Source: Curtobacterium sp. VKM Ac-1393
GTDB lineage: Bacteria; Actinomycetota; Actinomycetes; Actinomycetales; Microbacteriaceae
Direction: 5' to 3'
DNA length: 64,000 nt
NCBI RefSeq assembly: GCF_015350995.1
Contig: NZ_JADKRW010000003.1
Coordinates: forward strand, 124,001 to 188,000
Of this stretch, positions 19,766 to 29,078 are shown one piece after another (the first letter of the stretch is position 1; every line of letters begins with the position of its first letter). A program made the translations under genes and the position numbers. Under the pieces are notes generated by a model. The model worked only from the letters and a program-made list of their open reading frames with translations, searched no databases and was not told the DNA's origin.

Positions 19766-20896
19766 ATGATGAAGCGCAAGATCGTCGCGGGCGTCGCAGC
19801 CCTCGGCATCGCCATCGCCCTTGCCGGTTGCTCGGCCGGCGGCCGTGCGTCCACCGACGGCGGCGGCAGCAGCTCCGACAACAAGGGCGCACTCGTCGGC
19901 GTCGCGATGCCGACCAAGGTCTCCGAACGCTGGATCAAGGACGGCAACGCCGTCAAGAGCGACCTCGAGAAGGCCGGTTACAAGGTCGACCTCGAGTACG
20001 GCGACAACAAGGTCCAGCAGCAGGCCCAGCAGGTCAGCAACATGATCACGAAGGGCGCGAAGGTCCTGATCATCGCGTCGATCGACGGTGGCGCGCTCTC
20101 CGACCAGCTCGACGCCGCCGCCAAGGCCGGCATCAAGGTGATCTCCTACGACCGCCTGCTGACGGGCAACAAGAACGTCGACTACTACGTGTCGTTCGAC
20201 AACGAGAAGGTCGGCGTCGACCAGGCCACCAGCCTGCTCACCGGCCTCGGCGTCCTGGACGACAAGGGCGAGAAGACCGGCAAGAAGGGCCCGTTCAACA
20301 TCGAGGTCTTCGCCGGCTCGCTCGACGACAACAACGCGGGCTTCTTCTTCAACGGCGCCATGAAGACCCTCAAGCCGTACCTCGAGGACGGCACGCTGAA
20401 GATCCAGTCCGGGCAGGACTCGCTGTCCCAGGCCGCCACGCAGCAGTGGGACCCGGCGACCGCCAAGGCCCGCATGCAGAACCTGGTCGCCAAGTCCTAC
20501 TCGGGCGGCACCACGCTGGACGGCGTGCTCTCGCCGTACGACGGCATCTCGATCGGCATCATCTCGGCGCTGCAGGGCGCCGGTTACGGCACCAGTGACC
20601 GTCCGCTCCCGATCGTGACGGGTCAGGACGCTGAGGCCGCCTCGGTCAAGTCGATCATCGCCGGTCAGCAGTACTCGACCATCTACAAGGACACGCGCAA
20701 GCTCGCGAAGCAGTCGGTCACCATGGCCGAGGACCTGCTCAGCGGCGACAAGCCCGAGGTCAACGACACGAAGAGCTACGACAACAAGGTCAAGGTCGTC
20801 CCGACCTTCCTGTTCCAGCCGACGGTCGTCACCAAGGACAACTACAAGGAAGTCCTCGTCGACTCCGGCTACTACACCGAAGCCGACCTGAAGTAG
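19766..20896 (+). CDS. Multiple-monosaccharide ABC transporter binding lipoprotein (ChvE/GguX type)
   Basis: 376-aa periplasmic-binding protein of the CUT2 class. The signal peptide [20 protein letters not shown] leads to GCSAGG, so it is a lipoprotein. The mature part ([57 protein letters not shown]) closely follows ChvE, which binds arabinose, galactose, xylose and related sugars. ATG at 19766 was preferred, with GAGG eight bases upstream; an in-frame ATG follows at 19769. First gene of the importer operon; a hairpin after its stop may raise its expression relative to the downstream genes. Confidence 0.94.
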   Translation: MMKRKIVAGVAALGIAIALAGCSAGGRASTDGGGSSSDNKGALVGVAMPTKVSERWIKDGNAVKSDLEKAGYKVDLEYGDNKVQQQAQQVSNMITKGAKVLIIASIDGGALSDQLDAAAKAGIKVISYDRLLTGNKNVDYYVSFDNEKVGVDQATSLLTGLGVLDDKGEKTGKKGPFNIEVFAGSLDDNNAGFFFNGAMKTLKPYLEDGTLKIQSGQDSLSQAATQQWDPATAKARMQNLVAKSYSGGTTLDGVLSPYDGISIGIISALQGAGYGTSDRPLPIVTGQDAEAASVKSIIAGQQYSTIYKDTRKLAKQSVTMAEDLLSGDKPEVNDTKSYDNKVKVVPTFLFQPTVVTKDNYKEVLVDSGYYTEADLK

Positions 20897-20912
20897 TCGC
20901 AACCCACCTGTC

Positions 20913-20954
20913 GGACAGGAGGCACGGGTCGACCCCGCCCCGTGCCTCCCGTCC
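20913..20954 (+). terminator. Intercistronic hairpin (GACGGGAGGC family)
   Basis: Arms GGACAGGAGGCACGGG (20913-20928) and its near complement ending CCTCCCGTCC (20938-20954) lie between the binding-protein and ATPase genes. Such hairpins usually stabilise or attenuate the transcript so that the binding protein is made in excess. The right arm carries the core shared with copies at 33785, 39086, 44263, 58096 and 62049. Confidence 0.7.
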
Positions 20955-20998
20955 GCCCCATCCGCGCGCCACGGCGCGCACTACGGAAGGCGGTCGAC

Positions 20999-22549
20999 GT
21001 GACGGACACGATCCTCGAGATGCGTGACATCACCAAGACGTTCCCCGGTGTGAAGGCCCTGCAGGGCGTCTCGATCGAGGTCGAGCGCGGCCAGGTCCAC
21101 GCGATCTGCGGCGAGAACGGCGCCGGCAAGTCGACCCTCATGAAGGTGCTGTCGGGCGTCTACCCGCACGGTTCCTTCGAGGGCGAGATCCTGCTCGACG
21201 GCGCACCCGTCTCGTTCGCGAACATCAACGACTCCGAGGCCGCTGGCGTCGTCATCATCCACCAGGAGCTCGCGCTGAGCCCGTTCCTGTCGATCGCCGA
21301 GAACATCTTCCTCGGCAACGAGCGGTCCAAGGGCGGCTTCATCGACTGGAACAAGACGAACCTGGCGGCTGCCGAGCTCCTGCAGCGCGTCGGCCTCAAG
21401 GACAACCCGGTCACGAAGATCGTGGACATCGGTGTCGGGAAGCAGCAGCTCGTCGAGATCGCGAAGGCGCTCTCGAAGGAGGTCAAGCTCCTCATCCTCG
21501 ACGAGCCCACCGCGGCCCTGAACGACGACGACTCCGCGCACCTGCTCGAGCTCATCCGCTCGCTGCAGGCCGAGGGCATGACGGCGATCATCATCAGCCA
21601 CAAGCTCAACGAGATCAAGGCGATTGCGGACAACGTCACGATCATCCGCGACGGCAAGACCATCGAGACGCTCGACATGCACGCCGACGACGTGTCCGAG
21701 GACCGCATCATCCGCGGCATGGTCGGCCGCGACCTGTCGAACCGGTACCCCGAGCACGAGCCGCAGATCGGCGAGGAGCTCCTGCGGATCGAGGACTGGA
21801 CGGTCCACCACCCGCTCGACGGCTCGCGCGAGATCATCCACCAGGTCGACCTGAACGTGCGTGCCGGTGAGATCGTCGGCATCGCCGGGCTCATGGGTGC
21901 CGGGCGGACCGAACTCGCGATGAGCGTCTTCGGCCGGTCGTACGGATCCGGGATCAGCGGGACCGTCTACAAGCGCGGCACCCCGATCAAGACGCACACG
22001 GTGTCGCAGGCGATCGACCACGGCATCGCGTACGTCACCGAGGACCGCAAGCGCTACGGCCTGAACCTGATCGACGACATCAAGCGGAACATCTCCGGGT
22101 CGGCGCTCGGCAAGCTCGCGAACTGGGGCTTCGTCAACGCGTCCGAGGAGACCACCGTCGCCGGGCAGTTCCTGAAGAACCTCAACATCAAGGCACCGAA
22201 CGTCGACGTCGTCACCGGGAAGCTCTCCGGCGGCAACCAGCAGAAGGTCGTCCTGTCGAAGTGGATGTACACCGATCCGGACGTGCTCATCCTCGACGAG
22301 CCGACCCGCGGCATCGACGTCGGTGCGAAGTACGAGATCTACACGATCATCAACAGCCTCGCGGACCAGGGCAAGGGGGTCATCGTGATCTCCTCGGAGC
22401 TCCCGGAGCTCCTCGGCATCTGCGACCGCATCTACACGCTCTCCGAGGGCACGATCACCGCTGACGTGCCCCGCTCCGAGGCCACGCCAGAGGTCCTCAT
22501 GCAGTACATGACCCAGGAACGGGAGACCCCTGTCAATGAACGCGCTTAA
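20999..22549 (+). CDS. mmsA: Multiple-monosaccharide ABC transporter ATPase (MmsA/GguA)
   Basis: 516-aa double-domain CUT2 ATPase. Domain 1 has Walker [10 protein letters not shown] and Walker [12 protein letters not shown]. Domain 2 retains the family-typical degenerate Walker A region ([16 protein letters not shown]) and a strong signature [10 protein letters not shown] with [13 protein letters not shown] at 20999 follows GGAAGGCGG; the longer open frame would begin inside the intercistronic hairpin. Its 3' end overlaps the permease gene by 14 bp. Energises uptake of pentoses or hexoses bound by the ChvE-type protein. Confidence 0.93.
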   Translation: MTDTILEMRDITKTFPGVKALQGVSIEVERGQVHAICGENGAGKSTLMKVLSGVYPHGSFEGEILLDGAPVSFANINDSEAAGVVIIHQELALSPFLSIAENIFLGNERSKGGFIDWNKTNLAAAELLQRVGLKDNPVTKIVDIGVGKQQLVEIAKALSKEVKLLILDEPTAALNDDDSAHLLELIRSLQAEGMTAIIISHKLNEIKAIADNVTIIRDGKTIETLDMHADDVSEDRIIRGMVGRDLSNRYPEHEPQIGEELLRIEDWTVHHPLDGSREIIHQVDLNVRAGEIVGIAGLMGAGRTELAMSVFGRSYGSGISGTVYKRGTPIKTHTVSQAIDHGIAYVTEDRKRYGLNLIDDIKRNISGSALGKLANWGFVNASEETTVAGQFLKNLNIKAPNVDVVTGKLSGGNQQKVVLSKWMYTDPDVLILDEPTRGIDVGAKYEIYTIINSLADQGKGVIVISSELPELLGICDRIYTLSEGTITADVPRSEATPEVLMQYMTQERETPVNERA

Positions 22550-23717
22550 GTCCGCCGCCGGCTACCTCACCGGGCAGCTCCGTCAGATCGGCCTGTTCAT
22601 CGCGCTGATCGTCATCGTCATCTTCTTCCAGGTGACGACCAGCGGCATCACGCTGGCCCCGATCAACGTCTCGAACCTGATCGTCCAGAACAGCTACATC
22701 CTGATCCTCGCCATCGGCATGGTGATGGTCATCATCGCCGGGCACATCGACCTGTCCGTCGGGTCGGTCGTCGCCTTCACCGGCGCCATGGCCGGCGTGA
22801 TGATCACGCAGTGGCACGTCCCGTGGCCGATCGCCGTCGTGCTCTGCCTGGTCGTCGGCGCGCTCGTCGGCGCCTGGCAGGGCTTCTGGATCGCCTACTT
22901 CGGGATCCCGGCGTTCATCGTCACCCTGGCCGGCATGCTCGCCTTCCGCGGTGCGGCCCAGATCGTGCTGCACAACCAGCAGATCTCGCCGTTCCCGGAC
23001 GGGTTCCGTGCCCTCGGCTCCGGCTTCCTGCCCTCGTTCGGCACCACCGGGTACGAGCCGCTCACGATGATCCTCGGCTTCGCCGCCGCGGCCGTCATGG
23101 CGGTCACCGCGTTCCGCGGCCGCGCCACGCGTCGCAAGTACCAGCTCGAGAGCGAGCCGTTCGCCTGGTTCATCGTGAAGCTCGTGTTCGGCGTCGTGCT
23201 GGTCGTCTACGTGGCCCTGCTGCTGGCCAGCTACAACGGCACCCCGATCGTGCTCGTCATCCTCGGCGCGCTCGTGGTGATCTACTCGGTCGTCATGCGG
23301 AGTGCGGTGTTCGGCCGCCACGTCTACGCCATCGGTGGCAACGCCCTGGCCGCGCAGCTGTCCGGCGTGAAGACCAAGCGGGTCACGTTCATGCTGTTCG
23401 TCAACATGGGCGTCATCTCGGCCCTGGCCGGCGTGGTCTTCACCGGTCAGCTCAACCTGGCGGCACCCGGTGCGGGCAACGGCTTCGAGCTCGACGCGAT
23501 CGCCGCGGTGTTCATCGGTGGTGCAGCGGTCACGGGCGGCATCGGCACCGTGCCGGGAGCCATCGTCGGTGGTCTCATCATCGGGCTGCTCAACAACGGC
23601 ATGTCGATCCTCGGCGTCGGCACCGAGTACCAGTCCCTCATCAAGGGCCTCGTGCTGCTCGCCGCCGTCGCGTTCGACGTGTTCAACAAGCGTCGGGCGG
23701 CGTCCGCGCGCAAGTAG
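22536..23717 (+). CDS. mmsB: Multiple-monosaccharide ABC transporter permease (MmsB/GguB)
   Basis: 393-aa CUT2 permease with about ten helices, longer than RbsC because of a polar insert ([20 protein letters not shown]) that is typical of the GguB branch. Conserved blocks include [20 protein letters not shown] and [20 protein letters not shown]. Translation probably couples to the ATPase gene, whose last codons it overlaps. Final gene of the operon before a convergent terminator. Confidence 0.93.
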   Translation: MNALKSAAGYLTGQLRQIGLFIALIVIVIFFQVTTSGITLAPINVSNLIVQNSYILILAIGMVMVIIAGHIDLSVGSVVAFTGAMAGVMITQWHVPWPIAVVLCLVVGALVGAWQGFWIAYFGIPAFIVTLAGMLAFRGAAQIVLHNQQISPFPDGFRALGSGFLPSFGTTGYEPLTMILGFAAAAVMAVTAFRGRATRRKYQLESEPFAWFIVKLVFGVVLVVYVALLLASYNGTPIVLVILGALVVIYSVVMRSAVFGRHVYAIGGNALAAQLSGVKTKRVTFMLFVNMGVISALAGVVFTGQLNLAAPGAGNGFELDAIAAVFIGGAAVTGGIGTVPGAIVGGLIIGLLNNGMSILGVGTEYQSLIKGLVLLAAVAFDVFNKRRAASARK

Positions 23718-23755
23718 GGGCGTCCTTCCGGGGTCGCCCCGGCCCCTGCCCCCGC

Positions 23756-23802
23756 GAAAGCGACAGAGTGCTGCGGAACATCCGCGCACTTCTGTCGCTT
23801 TC
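23756..23802. terminator. Convergent terminator hairpin
   Basis: GAAAGCGACAGAGTGC (23756-23771) pairs with GCACTTCTGTCGCTTTC (23786-23802) with a single bulge and a 14-nt loop, ending in a T-rich right arm. It lies between the stop codons of mmsB and the GH13 gene and can serve both strands. Confidence 0.78.
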
Positions 23803-23807
23803 TCGGT

Positions 23808-25142
23808 TCAGCGGGACAGGACTGCCCACCCCTGGGCCGGGAGGCGCAGGGTTCCGTCCCGCAGGTCCGCACCGCCCGCCTCGACCTGCGCCGCATCCCC
23901 CGCGGGGACCTCGACGGGGTCGGCCGACAGGTTCAGGGCGGTCACGACCGCCGCGTCGGACGTCGCGGTCCGCAGGACGATCGCGGTGTTGGTCACGTGG
24001 ACGACGTCGGTGTGCGCCAGGTGCAACCACGGGTTGCGTCGGCGCAGGGCGATGAGCGCCTCGTACGCGTGGGTCAGGTCGCCCGCCGCCGGTGGTGTCG
24101 GCGGGAACTCCGGTCGGACCGCGTCGTCGCCGCCCTCGCGTTCCTCCTTGACGGCGGTCCAGCCGTACTCGTCGCCCGCGTAGACGATCGGTGTCCCCGC
24201 GACCGTGAACAGCACCGCGGCCGCGTGCCCGGCGAACTGCTCGCCCACCGCACTCGCGATGCGGGTCACGTCGTGGTTGCCGATGAAGGTCGTCGGCGCG
24301 AAGGTCCCGAGCAGGGCGTCGTGCCTCTCGATCGCGTGCGCCGTCTCGTGGCCGTTGCCGTCCGCGATGCCGTGCCAGATGCCCTGCCACAGCTCGTACT
24401 GCGTCAGCGAGTCCATCGTCGACTCCCGCGCGATCGTCGCCGCGTCGCCGTGGATGACCTCGCCGCTGAACCACGCGTCCGGGAACCGCTCGCGCACCCG
24501 CAGCAGCACCCGCGCCCAGAACGCCGGCGGGACCGCGTAGGCCGCGTCGAGTCGCCAGCCGTCGACCCCCCGCTCCAGCCAGCGCGTCATCACCTGCACG
24601 ACCAGGTCCTCGGTCGCTCGGCTGTCGTGGTCGAGCGCGACGAGGATGTCGTGCCCCTCGAACAGCCCGACCGGCACCGGCTGCCCCGGCGTCCACCCCG
24701 ACCAGTCGATCGCGAACAGCTCCGCCGCCGCGTCCGGCCCCTGTTCCTCGAGCGCCCGGAACGCCGGGTGCTCGCGGCCGACGTGGTTGAAGACGCCGTC
24801 GAGCAGCACTCGGATCCCCCGCTCGTGCGCAGCGGTCACCAGGCGGTCGAAGTCGTCGTCGTCGCCGAGGCGCGGGTCGATGCGGAAGTGGTCCACCGTG
24901 TCGTAGCCGTGCGTGGAACTCGCGAACACCGGTCCGAGCAGCAGGCCGTTCAGGCCGAGGTCCACGACGTGGTCCAGCCAGGGCTCGATGCGGCCGAGGC
25001 GGTGCTCGACGACGCGCTCGTCGACCGGCGTGCCGGGGCGGACGTCCGCACCGACGAACCCGAGCGGGTACACGTGCCACCACATGACGTGCGGGACCCA
25101 GGCGGGCTCGGGCGGACGGGACGGTGCGGTGTCGGTGCTCAC
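23808..25142 (-). CDS. GH13 (alpha-amylase family) glycosidase
   Basis: 444-aa (beta/alpha)8 enzyme acting on alpha-glucosides. Conserved regions are complete: GVFNH at about 116-120, nucleophile D199 in GWRLDAAY, acid/base E228 in FSGEVIHGD and the third acid D291 in FIGNHDVTRI. The C-terminal beta domain is short. No signal peptide is present, so it works inside the cell. The GTG at 25142, preceded by GGAGCG, was chosen; the frame extends to 25937 but the extra part is antisense to a DUF3253 gene. Exact specificity (maltodextrin, trehalose- or sucrose-related) cannot be assigned. Confidence 0.9.
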   Translation of the reverse strand: MSTDTAPSRPPEPAWVPHVMWWHVYPLGFVGADVRPGTPVDERVVEHRLGRIEPWLDHVVDLGLNGLLLGPVFASSTHGYDTVDHFRIDPRLGDDDDFDRLVTAAHERGIRVLLDGVFNHVGREHPAFRALEEQGPDAAAELFAIDWSGWTPGQPVPVGLFEGHDILVALDHDSRATEDLVVQVMTRWLERGVDGWRLDAAYAVPPAFWARVLLRVRERFPDAWFSGEVIHGDAATIARESTMDSLTQYELWQGIWHGIADGNGHETAHAIERHDALLGTFAPTTFIGNHDVTRIASAVGEQFAGHAAAVLFTVAGTPIVYAGDEYGWTAVKEEREGGDDAVRPEFPPTPPAAGDLTHAYEALIALRRRNPWLHLAHTDVVHVTNTAIVLRTATSDAAVVTALNLSADPVEVPAGDAAQVEAGGADLRDGTLRLPAQGWAVLSR

Positions 25143-25223
25143 CGCTCCGATGCTGCCAGCCGCGCCTGTGCTGGGCGCTCCCGTGCTGGGAACGGACAGG
25201 GACGGCAGGACGAGGATGTGGGC

Positions 25224-25622
25224 ATGGGACGTGCGATCAGGACGGAAGCGGACGCTGCTGCGTCGGAGTCGGCGAACGCGGAACGGACCTGCGCCGGGTG
25301 CGGCCGCCGGATGCCGTCGTCTGCCGCGCCCGAGGCGAAGTGGTGCTCCGCCGCCTGCCGTCGGCACGGAGTCGACGCCACGGACCTGGCGCTCGAGCAG
25401 CGCATCGACGAGCTGCTCGCCGCGCGGGCACGGACCTCGAGCATCTGCCCGTCCGAGGTCGCCCGGTCGCTCGATCCCGACGACTGGCGGCCGCTCATGG
25501 AACCCGCCCGGCGAGCCGCTCGACGGATGACGGCCCGTGGCGAGGTCGAGATCACACAGGGCGGCGCCGTGGTCGACCCGTCGACCGCCAAGGGCCCGAT
25601 CCGCATCCGCCGCCCGCGGTGA
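25224..25622 (+). CDS. DUF3253 protein with N-terminal zinc-ribbon-like segment
   Basis: 132 aa. The N-terminal CAGCGRRMPSS...KWCSAACRR has four spaced cysteines resembling a small zinc ribbon of the DUF2256 kind. The rest is a typical DUF3253 domain: IDELLAARARTSSICPSEVA, then SLDPDDWRPLMEPARRAARR, then VEITQGGAVVDP and KGPIRIRR. The domain looks like a winged helix, so nucleic-acid binding is possible, but no function is established. ATG at 25224 was chosen because it gives the full cysteine pair; the open frame begins far upstream, antisense to the GH13 gene. Confidence 0.82.
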   Translation: MGRAIRTEADAAASESANAERTCAGCGRRMPSSAAPEAKWCSAACRRHGVDATDLALEQRIDELLAARARTSSICPSEVARSLDPDDWRPLMEPARRAARRMTARGEVEITQGGAVVDPSTAKGPIRIRRPR

Positions 25623-25659
25623 GGGAACACCTGCCGTGCAACGTCGGTTGGGCACAGGG

Positions 25660-26760
25660 ATGACTGCAACCGGATCGACCGAACCGACCCCTGTCCAGCC
25701 CCGAGCCCTCGTCGTGGGAGCGAGCGGCATCACCGGGTCCGCCCTGGTGAACCACCTGCTCGAACTCGGGTGGGACGTGACCGCGCTGTCCCGCCGACCG
25801 CTCTCCCAGCAGGACGTCCGGACCGTCGCCGCCGACCTCCGCGACCCCGACAGCCTCGGCGCCGCCCTGGCCGACGAACGCCCCACGCACGTGTTCTTCA
25901 CCGCATGGCAGCGCCAGGAGACCGAGGCGGAGAACATCCGCGTGAACGGCGGGATGGTGCGTGACCTGCTCGCAGCACTCGCGCACGCACCGCTGGCGCA
26001 CGTCGCACTGGTGACCGGGCTGAAGCACTACCTCGGCCCGTTCGAGGCTTACGCAGCGGGCGAGATGCCGGACACGCCGTTCCACGAAGAAGAGCCCCGG
26101 CTCGACACCCCGAACTTCTACTACGCGCAAGAGGACGAGCTCTTCGCCGCTGCCGAGCGCCAGGGGTTCACGTGGTCCGTGCACCGCTCGCACACCGTGA
26201 TCGGACACGCCGTCGGGAACGCGATGAACATGGGGCTGACGATCGCCGTGCAGGCCACGCTGGCGAAGGAACTCGACCTGGACTTCGTGTTCCCGGGCAG
26301 CGAGGCGCAGTGGAACGGCCTGACCGACATGACCGAAGCGGGGATCCTCGCCGAGCAGATGGTCTGGGCGGCGACCGCACCGGAGGGCGCCGACGAGGCC
26401 TTCAACATCGTGAACGGCGACGTCTTCCGCTGGCGCTGGATGTGGCCGCGCCTGGCCGCGCACCTCGGCGTCGACCCCGCACGCGTGGTCGGCTACCAGG
26501 ACGAGCCGCGTCCGCTCGAGCAGCAGATGGCGCCGTACGAGTCCGAGTGGGCCGGCATCGCCGAGCGACACGGTCTGGTCGAGGCGGACATCACGCGCCT
26601 CGCCTCGTGGTGGCACACCGACGCCGACCTCGGTCGCGCGATGGAGGTCGTCACCGACATGGGGAAGAGCCGCGAGGCCGGGTTCACCGCGTTCCGTCGG
26701 ACCGAGCGGGCTTTCGCCGACCTGTTCGCGCGCTACCGGGCCGACCGGCTCATCCCCTGA
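25660..26760 (+). CDS. SDR-family NAD(P)-dependent oxidoreductase, PRISE type
   Basis: 366-aa extended short-chain dehydrogenase related to plant progesterone 5-beta-reductase/iridoid synthase-like enzymes. The Rossmann motif is RALVVGASGITGSAL, followed by LSRRPL. The segment HVALVTGLKHYLGPFEAYAA replaces the classic YxxxK with the K (TGLKHY) and Y (NFYYAQEDELF) pattern of that subfamily. GPFEAYA and NFYYAQED are diagnostic. The start at 25660 is preceded by a weak ACAGGG. Substrate unknown; enone or aldehyde reduction is the general chemistry. Confidence 0.88.
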   Translation: MTATGSTEPTPVQPRALVVGASGITGSALVNHLLELGWDVTALSRRPLSQQDVRTVAADLRDPDSLGAALADERPTHVFFTAWQRQETEAENIRVNGGMVRDLLAALAHAPLAHVALVTGLKHYLGPFEAYAAGEMPDTPFHEEEPRLDTPNFYYAQEDELFAAAERQGFTWSVHRSHTVIGHAVGNAMNMGLTIAVQATLAKELDLDFVFPGSEAQWNGLTDMTEAGILAEQMVWAATAPEGADEAFNIVNGDVFRWRWMWPRLAAHLGVDPARVVGYQDEPRPLEQQMAPYESEWAGIAERHGLVEADITRLASWWHTDADLGRAMEVVTDMGKSREAGFTAFRRTERAFADLFARYRADRLIP

Positions 26761-26782
26761 GTCGTCGGAGCAGACTCGGACC

Positions 26783-27088
26783 ATGACTGCCGAACCCGAC
26801 GACCACTTCTTCGTCGTCAACGGGCGACGATGGCGCCGGACTGACCCCGTGCTCGCCGAGGACGTCGCGGCGGCGCTCCGGAGCCACCTCGGCCGCGGGC
26901 GGAACGCCGTCAAGCAGGCCAAGGGCGCGGGCGACGACGAGGCGCTGGCCGCGGCCCGGCACCGGAACGGCCTGGCGAAGCACGGGCTCGGCGAACGGGG
27001 CCCGGAGTGGTGGACGCGTCCCGAGGCCGACCGGATCGCCGATGCCGAGCAGGCCCTCGCCGACCTGGACGCTCTCGACCGCGACTGA
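26783..27088 (+). CDS. Small conserved actinobacterial protein ('Tol-like' in databases)
   Basis: 101-aa charged protein: VNGRRWRRTDPVLAEDVAAA, then SHLGRGRNAVKQAK, then AKHGLGERGPEWW. Relatives are widespread in Actinobacteria and are often labelled 'biopolymer transporter Tol', a name for which nothing in the sequence gives support: there is no membrane segment. It starts 22 bp after the SDR stop with GGAG-like purines upstream, so the two may be co-transcribed. Confidence 0.82.
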   Translation: MTAEPDDHFFVVNGRRWRRTDPVLAEDVAAALRSHLGRGRNAVKQAKGAGDDEALAAARHRNGLAKHGLGERGPEWWTRPEADRIADAEQALADLDALDRD

Positions 27089-27118
27089 TCCTTCCCATGA
27101 CGTCTGCGTTGGAAAGCG

Positions 27119-27165
27119 GAATCGGGCATACTTGGTCGGAAGTTCCGACCAGGTATGCCCGATTC
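27119..27165. terminator. Near-perfect 22-bp-arm hairpin (family 3)
   Basis: Arms 27119-27140 and 27144-27165 (GAATCGGGCATACTTGGTCG and complement, one G/T mismatch) enclose a 3-nt loop. The hairpin lies between the convergent small-protein and GH35 genes. The 19 bp at 27117-27135 recur with two changes at 39162-39180. Confidence 0.8.
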
Positions 27166-27181
27166 GACCAGGTACGCGCGG

Positions 27182-29008
27182 CTACCCCTCGGTGTGGCCC
27201 AACGACGGCTCGAGGAGCAGGCGGGCCGTGCGGGACGCAGCGGCGTGCAGCTCGAGGACGACGAGGTCGTTCCGCCCCTGCCGCAGGACCGGACCGGGGA
27301 TCGCCAGGGTCTGCTGCGGGCCGCGCGACCAGTACCGACCGAGGCAGAACCCGTTGACCCAGGCGACACCCTTGCGGAAGCCGTCGAGCGCCAGGTAGCG
27401 GTCGTCCACCGCGTCGAGGTCGAACGACCCCGCGGCGAACGTGGGCCCGGCGAGCACGTCGCCGTCGGTCGGGTCCACGGCGGACAGCGCCTCGAGGGCG
27501 GACGGTGCGATCGGGTCGAGCGCCAACGGTGCCGCGGTCCAGCGCGACAGCGGGACACCGTCGACGGCGACCCTGCCGATCAGGCCCTTCGGTTCGCCGA
27601 TGCGGACGCCGTAGTCGACCCGTCCTTGGTCCTCGACGAGCAGTTCGAGCGTGCCGGTCACCGGCGGCAGGGCGATGGCACGGTCGTGGTGCTCGCGCTC
27701 CAGGACGCCGACGACGACACCGTCGACGGAGACGACCGCGCGGTCGCGGACCTCTTCGCCGATGGTCAGCACACCGCCGGTGGGCAGGTCGACCTCGGTC
27801 CGGTACAGCACGAAGCCGCTGGCTGCACCGAGGGCGTCGAACGTCGGCGGCTCGTCGTGCGCCGACCACGTCGTGAGCGTGCGCAGCAGGGAGCGGAGCG
27901 ACGCGACGCGGTCGAGACGGACGGCGAGGTCCGTGGCGGGGATGACCCGGGCCTCCCGGTCGCCCGAATGGTCATACGATTCAAGGCGACCCGACCCACC
28001 CGGCTCCATCGACGCCGGCAGCGGCGCCACGGGCGCGTAGCGCTCGATGACCGCGCGGAAGGCGTGGAACTTCGGGGTGGGCCGTCCGGCCTCGTCGAGC
28101 GGCGCGTCGTAGTCGTACGACGTCGCGATCGGTCGGTACACGCCCTTGTCGTTCGCGCCGTTCGTGAAGCCGAAGTTCGTGCCGCCGTGGAACATGTAGA
28201 TGTTCACCGAGCCGCCGGCGGCGAGCAGGACGTCGAGGTCCGATGCCGAGGCAGCCGCCGGTGTGGTGTGGTGGTGCTCGCCCCAGCTGTCGAACCAGCC
28301 GTCCCAGAACTCGGAGCACATCAGGGGGCCGGTGGGCTGGGCCTGGCGGAGCCGCTCGAGGCGCGCGGCGGACCGCGAGCCGAACGAGCCGGTCTTGTGC
28401 AGCGAGGGCAGCGAACCGTCCTCGAGCATGGTGCCCATCGGCTGGTCGACGCTCGTGAAGGGGACGGTGAGCCCGATCGCCCGGTGCATCTGCTCGAGCT
28501 TCTGCAGGTACACGGGGTCGGAGCCGTACGCGCCGTACTCGTTCTCGACCTGCACGAGCACGATCGGGCCGCCCTGGTCGATCTGCCGCGGGACCAGCAC
28601 CGGCGCCAACGCCCGCAAGTACGAGGAGACTGCTGCGAGGAACCCCGGCTCGTCGCGGCGGACCCCGACGGTGCCGTCGGCGAAGAGCCAGTACGGCAGG
28701 CCGCCGTTGGTCCACTCCGCGCAGATGTAGGGGCCGGGTCGGACGATGGCGTGCATGCCCTCGGCGGCGACCAGGTCGAGGAACCGGCCGAGGTCGAGCC
28801 CGCCGGTCAGGTCGAAGACGCCGGGCGACGGCGCGTGCGCGTTCCAGGCGACGTAGGTCTCGATGGTGTTGAGGCCCATCAGCTTCGCCTTGCGGATCCG
28901 GTCGGCCCACAGGTCGGGGTGCACGCGGAAGTAGTGGATCGCGCCGGACAGCACCCGGTGCGGCTCGCCGTCGAGCAGGAAGTCGGTGTCGCCGATGGCG
29001 AATCGCAT
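27182..29008 (-). CDS. GH35 beta-galactosidase
   Basis: 608-aa retaining beta-galactosidase. The family start LLDGEPHRVLSGAIHYFRVH is intact. Acid/base E157 lies in VQVENEYGAYG and nucleophile E233 in MCSEFWDGWFDSWG. The barrel is followed by beta-sandwich domains. No signal peptide is seen, so it should cleave imported galactosides such as galacto-oligosaccharides from arabinogalactan. It follows the binding protein of a CUT1 importer on the same strand and is probably the last gene of that operon; a hairpin separates the two. Confidence 0.95.
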   Translation of the reverse strand: MRFAIGDTDFLLDGEPHRVLSGAIHYFRVHPDLWADRIRKAKLMGLNTIETYVAWNAHAPSPGVFDLTGGLDLGRFLDLVAAEGMHAIVRPGPYICAEWTNGGLPYWLFADGTVGVRRDEPGFLAAVSSYLRALAPVLVPRQIDQGGPIVLVQVENEYGAYGSDPVYLQKLEQMHRAIGLTVPFTSVDQPMGTMLEDGSLPSLHKTGSFGSRSAARLERLRQAQPTGPLMCSEFWDGWFDSWGEHHHTTPAAASASDLDVLLAAGGSVNIYMFHGGTNFGFTNGANDKGVYRPIATSYDYDAPLDEAGRPTPKFHAFRAVIERYAPVAPLPASMEPGGSGRLESYDHSGDREARVIPATDLAVRLDRVASLRSLLRTLTTWSAHDEPPTFDALGAASGFVLYRTEVDLPTGGVLTIGEEVRDRAVVSVDGVVVGVLEREHHDRAIALPPVTGTLELLVEDQGRVDYGVRIGEPKGLIGRVAVDGVPLSRWTAAPLALDPIAPSALEALSAVDPTDGDVLAGPTFAAGSFDLDAVDDRYLALDGFRKGVAWVNGFCLGRYWSRGPQQTLAIPGPVLRQGRNDLVVLELHAAASRTARLLLEPSLGHTEG

Positions 29009-29030
29009 GAGATGACTCTTTCAGACAGCG

Positions 29031-29061
29031 GGGTCGTGCGGACGGTGTCCGCACGACCCCG
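29031..29061 (-). terminator. Intercistronic hairpin before the GH35 gene
   Basis: GGGGTCGTGCGGA (29031-29043) and its exact complement (29049-29061) form a 13-bp stem with a 5-nt loop between the binding-protein stop and the GH35 start. As with the hairpin at 20913, it may limit read-through from a highly expressed binding-protein gene. Confidence 0.72.
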
Positions 29062-29078
29062 GAGAGTTGGTGCCGGTG

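Noticed and set aside
16368-19892. 1174-codon minus-strand frame across three genes
   Set aside because: It runs antisense to both permeases and through the LacI gene in a wrong frame; composition is typical of GC-driven open frames.
20942-20999. Upstream ATG start for the MmsA ATPase
   Set aside because: The added 19 residues would begin inside the intercistronic hairpin; the GTG at 20999 follows a GGAAGG site and begins at the domain.
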